In this document: piece by piece, positions 12,680 to 14,860 of the stretch
Position numbering within the stretch: the stretch's first letter is position 1
Layout: each line of letters begins with the position of its first letter
NCBI GenBank assembly: GCA_937928015.1
Contig: CALFXA010000243.1
Location: 1-14,860, forward strand
Direction of reading: 5' to 3'
Length of the DNA: 14,860 nt
Source of the DNA: an uncultured Anaerolineales bacterium
GTDB lineage: Bacteria; Chloroflexota; Anaerolineae; Anaerolineales; Villigracilaceae
Notes under the pieces: model-generated
What the model was told of the DNA's origin: nothing
The model's database searches: none
The model's input: the letters and a program-made list of their open reading frames with translations, nothing else
Program-made: the position numbers and the translations under genes

Positions 12680-13453
12680 ATGGAAAATATTCTCGGCCAA
12701 CAGGTCAGCGGATACAAGGTCCAGACCCCCATCTACGAGGGGCCGCTGGACCTGCTGCTCAACCTGATCGAACGCGCAGAACTGGACATCACCACCATTT
12801 CTCTGGCGATGGTGACTGACCAGTACTTGCAATACATTCACAGCATGGCCGAGGCCCAGCCCGACGAGATTTCAGCCTTCCTGGTGATCGCCGCCAAATT
12901 GGTGCAAATCAAGTCGGAGGCGCTGCTGCCGCGTCCGCCCGAGCGTGAAGTGGGCGAAGAGGACCCAGGCACGTCGCTGGTCGAGCAGCTCAAACTGTAC
13001 AAACGTTACAAGGAGATCGCGGGCTGGCTGCTGGAACGTCAGGCCGCCAATCTGCGGACTCACCTGCGCGTGGCCCCGCCCCCCAAGGTGGAGTCCAAAT
13101 TGGACCTCTCGAACCTGACCCTGGGCGACCTGCTGGCTGCCGCCGAACGGACCTTTAGCCGCGAAAAGGAAAAGAAGTCACTCGGGACGGTCATCTCCGC
13201 GCCGCGTGTGACCATCCGCGAGAAGATCGAGCTCATCACCAAGACGCTCAAGGAAATGGAGCGCGCCAGCTTCCGCGGCCTGATCGGCGACAAGGCCACC
13301 CGCGTGGAGATCGTGGTCACCTTCCTGGCCCTGCTTGAGTTGGTCAAGCGTTACCACGTGGAGGCGCATCAGGACGGCCTGTTCGGTGACATCCAATTCG
13401 AGCGGCGCGGCGAGTGGAAGGAAGCCGAAGAGATCGAGATCGAGTTCGAGTAA
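12680..13453 (+). CDS. scpA: Segregation and condensation protein A (kleisin)
   Basis: A 257-residue kleisin that bridges the SMC heads with ScpB in the bacterial condensin complex for chromosome organisation. The N-terminal SMC-binding region is typical: YEGPLDLLLNLIERAELDI (19-37), ISAFLVIAAKLVQIKSEALLP (64-84). The middle is a charged linker (85-145), and the C-terminal winged-helix part carries VTFLALLELVKRYHVEAHQDGLFGDIQF (about 216-243). Length is normal. ScpB is not in the window, and the gene is followed directly by a strong terminator, so it is probably monocistronic here. There is no ribosome binding site before the ATG. Confidence 0.94.
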   Translation: MENILGQQVSGYKVQTPIYEGPLDLLLNLIERAELDITTISLAMVTDQYLQYIHSMAEAQPDEISAFLVIAAKLVQIKSEALLPRPPEREVGEEDPGTSLVEQLKLYKRYKEIAGWLLERQAANLRTHLRVAPPPKVESKLDLSNLTLGDLLAAAERTFSREKEKKSLGTVISAPRVTIREKIELITKTLKEMERASFRGLIGDKATRVEIVVTFLALLELVKRYHVEAHQDGLFGDIQFERRGEWKEAEEIEIEFE

Positions 13454-13457
13454 AACC

Positions 13458-13489
13458 AAGTGAGGTGGACCTGCAGGTCCACCTCACTT
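13458..13489. terminator. Bidirectional terminator between scpA and the VanZ-like gene
   Basis: A perfect 32-base palindrome beginning AAGTGAGGTGGACCTG is followed on the plus strand by TTTATTTTT and on the minus strand by GGTTTTA. It starts four bases after the scpA stop. The stop codon of the convergent VanZ-like gene (13484-13486) lies inside it. Confidence 0.9.
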
Positions 13490-13855
13490 TTTATTTTTCC
13501 GAATCCACGCCACCACGTTGACCGTCAGCAGCGCGCCGAGGTTATCGAAGACCAGCACGTCAGTCACGGACGGGTGACGTCCTGGCACGAAGGATTGGTG
13601 GAACTCGTCGGTGGCGGAATAAGCCAGGGCCATCAGCCAGGCGACCCAATGCAGATTGCGGCGGAAGCCAAATCCGCGCCAATAGGCCAGGGCCAGCAGA
13701 CCGTAGCCAAGTCCGTGCGCCGATTTCTTGACGAAGTAATCCCAACTGCCGAAGTTCGGCAACTCGTTGCTGGTCCGCGAGGAAAAGGCAAAGATAGCCG
13801 CCATCATCAACAAGGCGGGCCCCCAAGTCTGTAAAAACGTTTTGAGCTTGGACAT
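13484..13855 (-). CDS. VanZ-like family membrane protein
   Basis: A 123-residue protein with hydrophobic segments at about residues 9-24, 47-59, 69-81 and 102-116. The VanZ-like signature is present: KKSAHGLGYGLLAL (43-56) and the conserved block SATDEFHQSFVPGRHPSVTDVLVFDNLGAL (80-109). VanZ itself gives low teicoplanin resistance in enterococci, but most family members, including this kind in non-resistant bacteria, have no known role. Transcription appears leaderless: TACAAT lies six bases before the ATG. The last codons run into the terminator palindrome shared with scpA. Confidence 0.88.
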   Translation of the reverse strand: MSKLKTFLQTWGPALLMMAAIFAFSSRTSNELPNFGSWDYFVKKSAHGLGYGLLALAYWRGFGFRRNLHWVAWLMALAYSATDEFHQSFVPGRHPSVTDVLVFDNLGALLTVNVVAWIRKNKK

Positions 13856-13861
13856 GCGCGG

Positions 13862-13867
13862 ATTGTA
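13862..13867 (-). promoter_or_regulatory. Leaderless-type -10 element of the VanZ-like gene
   Basis: TACAAT on the minus strand is followed by CCGCGC and the ATG, the same spacing as at moaC. There is no Shine-Dalgarno sequence. It sits between the lipoprotein gene's terminator and this gene. Confidence 0.5.
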
Positions 13868-13887
13868 CCGCAGGGATAGGAATCAAA

Positions 13888-13913
13888 AACTCCCCGTCCG
13901 TGGACGGGGAGTT
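13888..13913 (-). terminator. Terminator after the lipoprotein gene
   Basis: A 12-bp stem, AACTCCCCGTCC with GGACGGGGAGTT and a two-base gap, is followed on the minus strand by TTTGATT. It lies 12 bases past the lipoprotein stop. Confidence 0.85.
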
Positions 13914-13925
13914 CGTCGTATCAGT

Positions 13926-14396
13926 CTAGAAAGCTTGCTTGGTGATGGTCACCACGGTGGTGCCCTTGCCAGAGTCCGCGCCGCTGATCGAGATGGCCTT
14001 GCCGCTCGAGTCGCCGTCGAAGACGATGGTGAAGAGCTGGCCCATGGTCACGGTCATCGAGGTGCGTTCCTTGAGGCCCTGCTTGCCGTACTCGTCGCGA
14101 TAAAACTTGATCAGGTCATCGGTGCTCATCTTCGTCTCGAAGACCACGGTGTCCTGCGCCTGGACCACATTGGTGGCGTCGCCAGGGACGGGGAAGCCAC
14201 CGATGGTCTGCGAGCCGCCGTCCGTGCTGCCGCCATTATCCGCGGGGACCTGGGTCGGCGCGGAACCGCTGTCATCGCCGCTGGGCGATTGCTGCTGTAT
14301 ATCGGGGACCTGCGGTCCGCCGCCTGCCACGGTCTGGCAGGCCAGAGAGGCCAGGACCAGCACTACTAATGCCAAAAACCAACGATACTTGTTCAT
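13926..14396 (-). CDS. Predicted lipoprotein of unknown function
   Basis: A 156-residue exported protein. A basic N-terminus (MNKYR), a hydrophobic core and the lipobox LASLAC with Cys20 form a lipoprotein signal, so the mature protein should be anchored on the outer face of the membrane. A low-complexity linker rich in Gly, Ser, Pro, Asp and Gln (about 24-68) joins it to a C-terminal domain (about 70-156) with DLIKFYRDEYGKQGLKE and alternating strands. This layout of lipid anchor, flexible linker and small domain is common in Anaerolineae, but the domain's function is not recognised. The start is supported by AAGGAG (14403-14408) and a TATAAT (14428-14433), giving a leader of about 25 bases. 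Confidence 0.85.
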   Translation of the reverse strand: MNKYRWFLALVVLVLASLACQTVAGGGPQVPDIQQQSPSGDDSGSAPTQVPADNGGSTDGGSQTIGGFPVPGDATNVVQAQDTVVFETKMSTDDLIKFYRDEYGKQGLKERTSMTVTMGQLFTIVFDGDSSGKAISISGADSGKGTTVVTITKQAF

Positions 14397-14427
14397 GAAA
14401 TGCTCCTTTTCCGAATTGGTTGAGCGG

Positions 14428-14433
14428 ATTATA
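14428..14433 (-). promoter_or_regulatory. -10 element of the lipoprotein gene
   Basis: TATAAT on the minus strand with predicted start near 14421. Unlike several neighbours, this gene has a leader containing a normal AAGGAG site. No strong -35 is visible. Confidence 0.5.
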
Positions 14434-14530
14434 CCGACCGCTCCGCTGGAGGCACTCGCACGTTGGTCATGGTCAAACCGCCTTTACGCAACCTTAACCC
14501 TCCGTTCGATGCCGATTAACTTGGGCTGGC

Positions 14531-14536
14531 TAGAAT
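14531..14536 (+). promoter_or_regulatory. Leaderless-type -10 element of the right-edge gene
   Basis: TAGAAT is followed by CGACAC and the ATG at 14543, six bases apart as for moaC and the VanZ-like gene. No Shine-Dalgarno sequence lies between. Confidence 0.45.
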
Positions 14537-14542
14537 CGACAC

Positions 14543-14860
14543 ATGACAGAAAACATTCTCTTCATTTGCGGCTCGCTCAACCAAACCACTCAGATGCACC
14601 AGAGCGCAAGCCAGTTGCCCAGTTCGTACAACTGTCATTTCACGCCCTACTACGCCGACGGCGTCGAGGACCTGGCCGCCAGTTTGGGTTGGCTCGACTT
14701 CACCGTGCTGGGCGGACGTCACATGCGCGACACGCGCAGATACCTGACCGAGCAGCGCCTGTCTGTGGATGAGCGTGGCGAGGGTCGCGACTACGACCTG
14801 GTCGTCACCTGTTCCGACCTGATCGTGCAGAAGAACATCCGCGGAAAACGAATCGTCCTC
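14543..14860 (+). CDS. Unrecognised protein, N-terminal part (runs off the window)
   Basis: An open frame of 106 codons without a stop, starting at an ATG with a leaderless-type promoter. The protein begins MTENILFICGSLNQTTQMHQ, a strand followed by a glycine-serine turn and helix, reminiscent of a Rossmann-like N-terminus such as those of GT-B glycosyltransferases or flavodoxin-like proteins. It continues with HFTPYYADGVEDLAASLGWL, then DYDLVVTCSDLIVQKNIRGK. GC content and codon use match the other chromosomal genes. No family is assigned from the fragment. Confidence 0.7.
   Translation, partial: MTENILFICGSLNQTTQMHQSASQLPSSYNCHFTPYYADGVEDLAASLGWLDFTVLGGRHMRDTRRYLTEQRLSVDERGEGRDYDLVVTCSDLIVQKNIRGKRIVL

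Overview
The window is a junction between an AT-rich integron cassette array (about 1-7296) and a GC-rich chromosomal backbone (about 7476-14860). The backbone genes (rplS, fabF, moaC/moaD/moaE, scpA, a VanZ-like protein, a serine/glycine-rich lipoprotein) and their style suggest Chloroflexota, probably Anaerolineae. That assignment is an inference from protein character, not a proof.

Left half: four ~130 bp imperfect inverted repeats (32-160, 4271-4399, 5127-5256, 5846-5975) have the architecture of attC recombination sites. Each has RYYYAAC/GTTRRRY-type outer boxes, a conserved inner stem, and unpaired extra bases on one arm. The arm with the extra bases, and the position of gene stop codons, show that the array reads on the minus strand, from right to left. 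At its right edge (7290-7312) lies a simple site that closely resembles an attI core, preceded by a Pc-like promoter, but no integrase gene is visible. In array order the cassettes are: A (5852-7295), a PIN-domain nuclease with an unrecognised partner; B (5133-5851), no convincing gene but degenerate direct repeats; C (4277-5132), a membrane-anchored Mrr-type endonuclease; D (38-4276), a complete Type II restriction-modification system with control protein, endonuclease and convergent methyltransferase; E (1-37), cut by the window edge and starting exactly like cassette C. The recognisable cargo is mainly DNA- and RNA-cleaving functions, as expected of a defence or addiction array.

Right half, minus strand: rplS (own promoter and terminator), followed by an overlapping pair of a PuuD-like class I amidohydrolase and a small hotdog thioesterase-like protein; fabF; and a tight moaC-cupin-moaD-moaE-GNAT operon for molybdopterin synthesis. 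Plus strand: scpA, diverging from moaC, and the 5' part of an unrecognised gene at the right edge. A VanZ-like gene converges on scpA through a perfect 32-bp palindromic terminator, and a lipoprotein gene diverges from the last gene.

Several genes (moaC, the VanZ-like gene, the last gene, the first cassette gene) have a TANAAT hexamer exactly 6 bases before their ATG and no ribosome binding site, which points to leaderless transcripts. Others have clear Shine-Dalgarno sequences.
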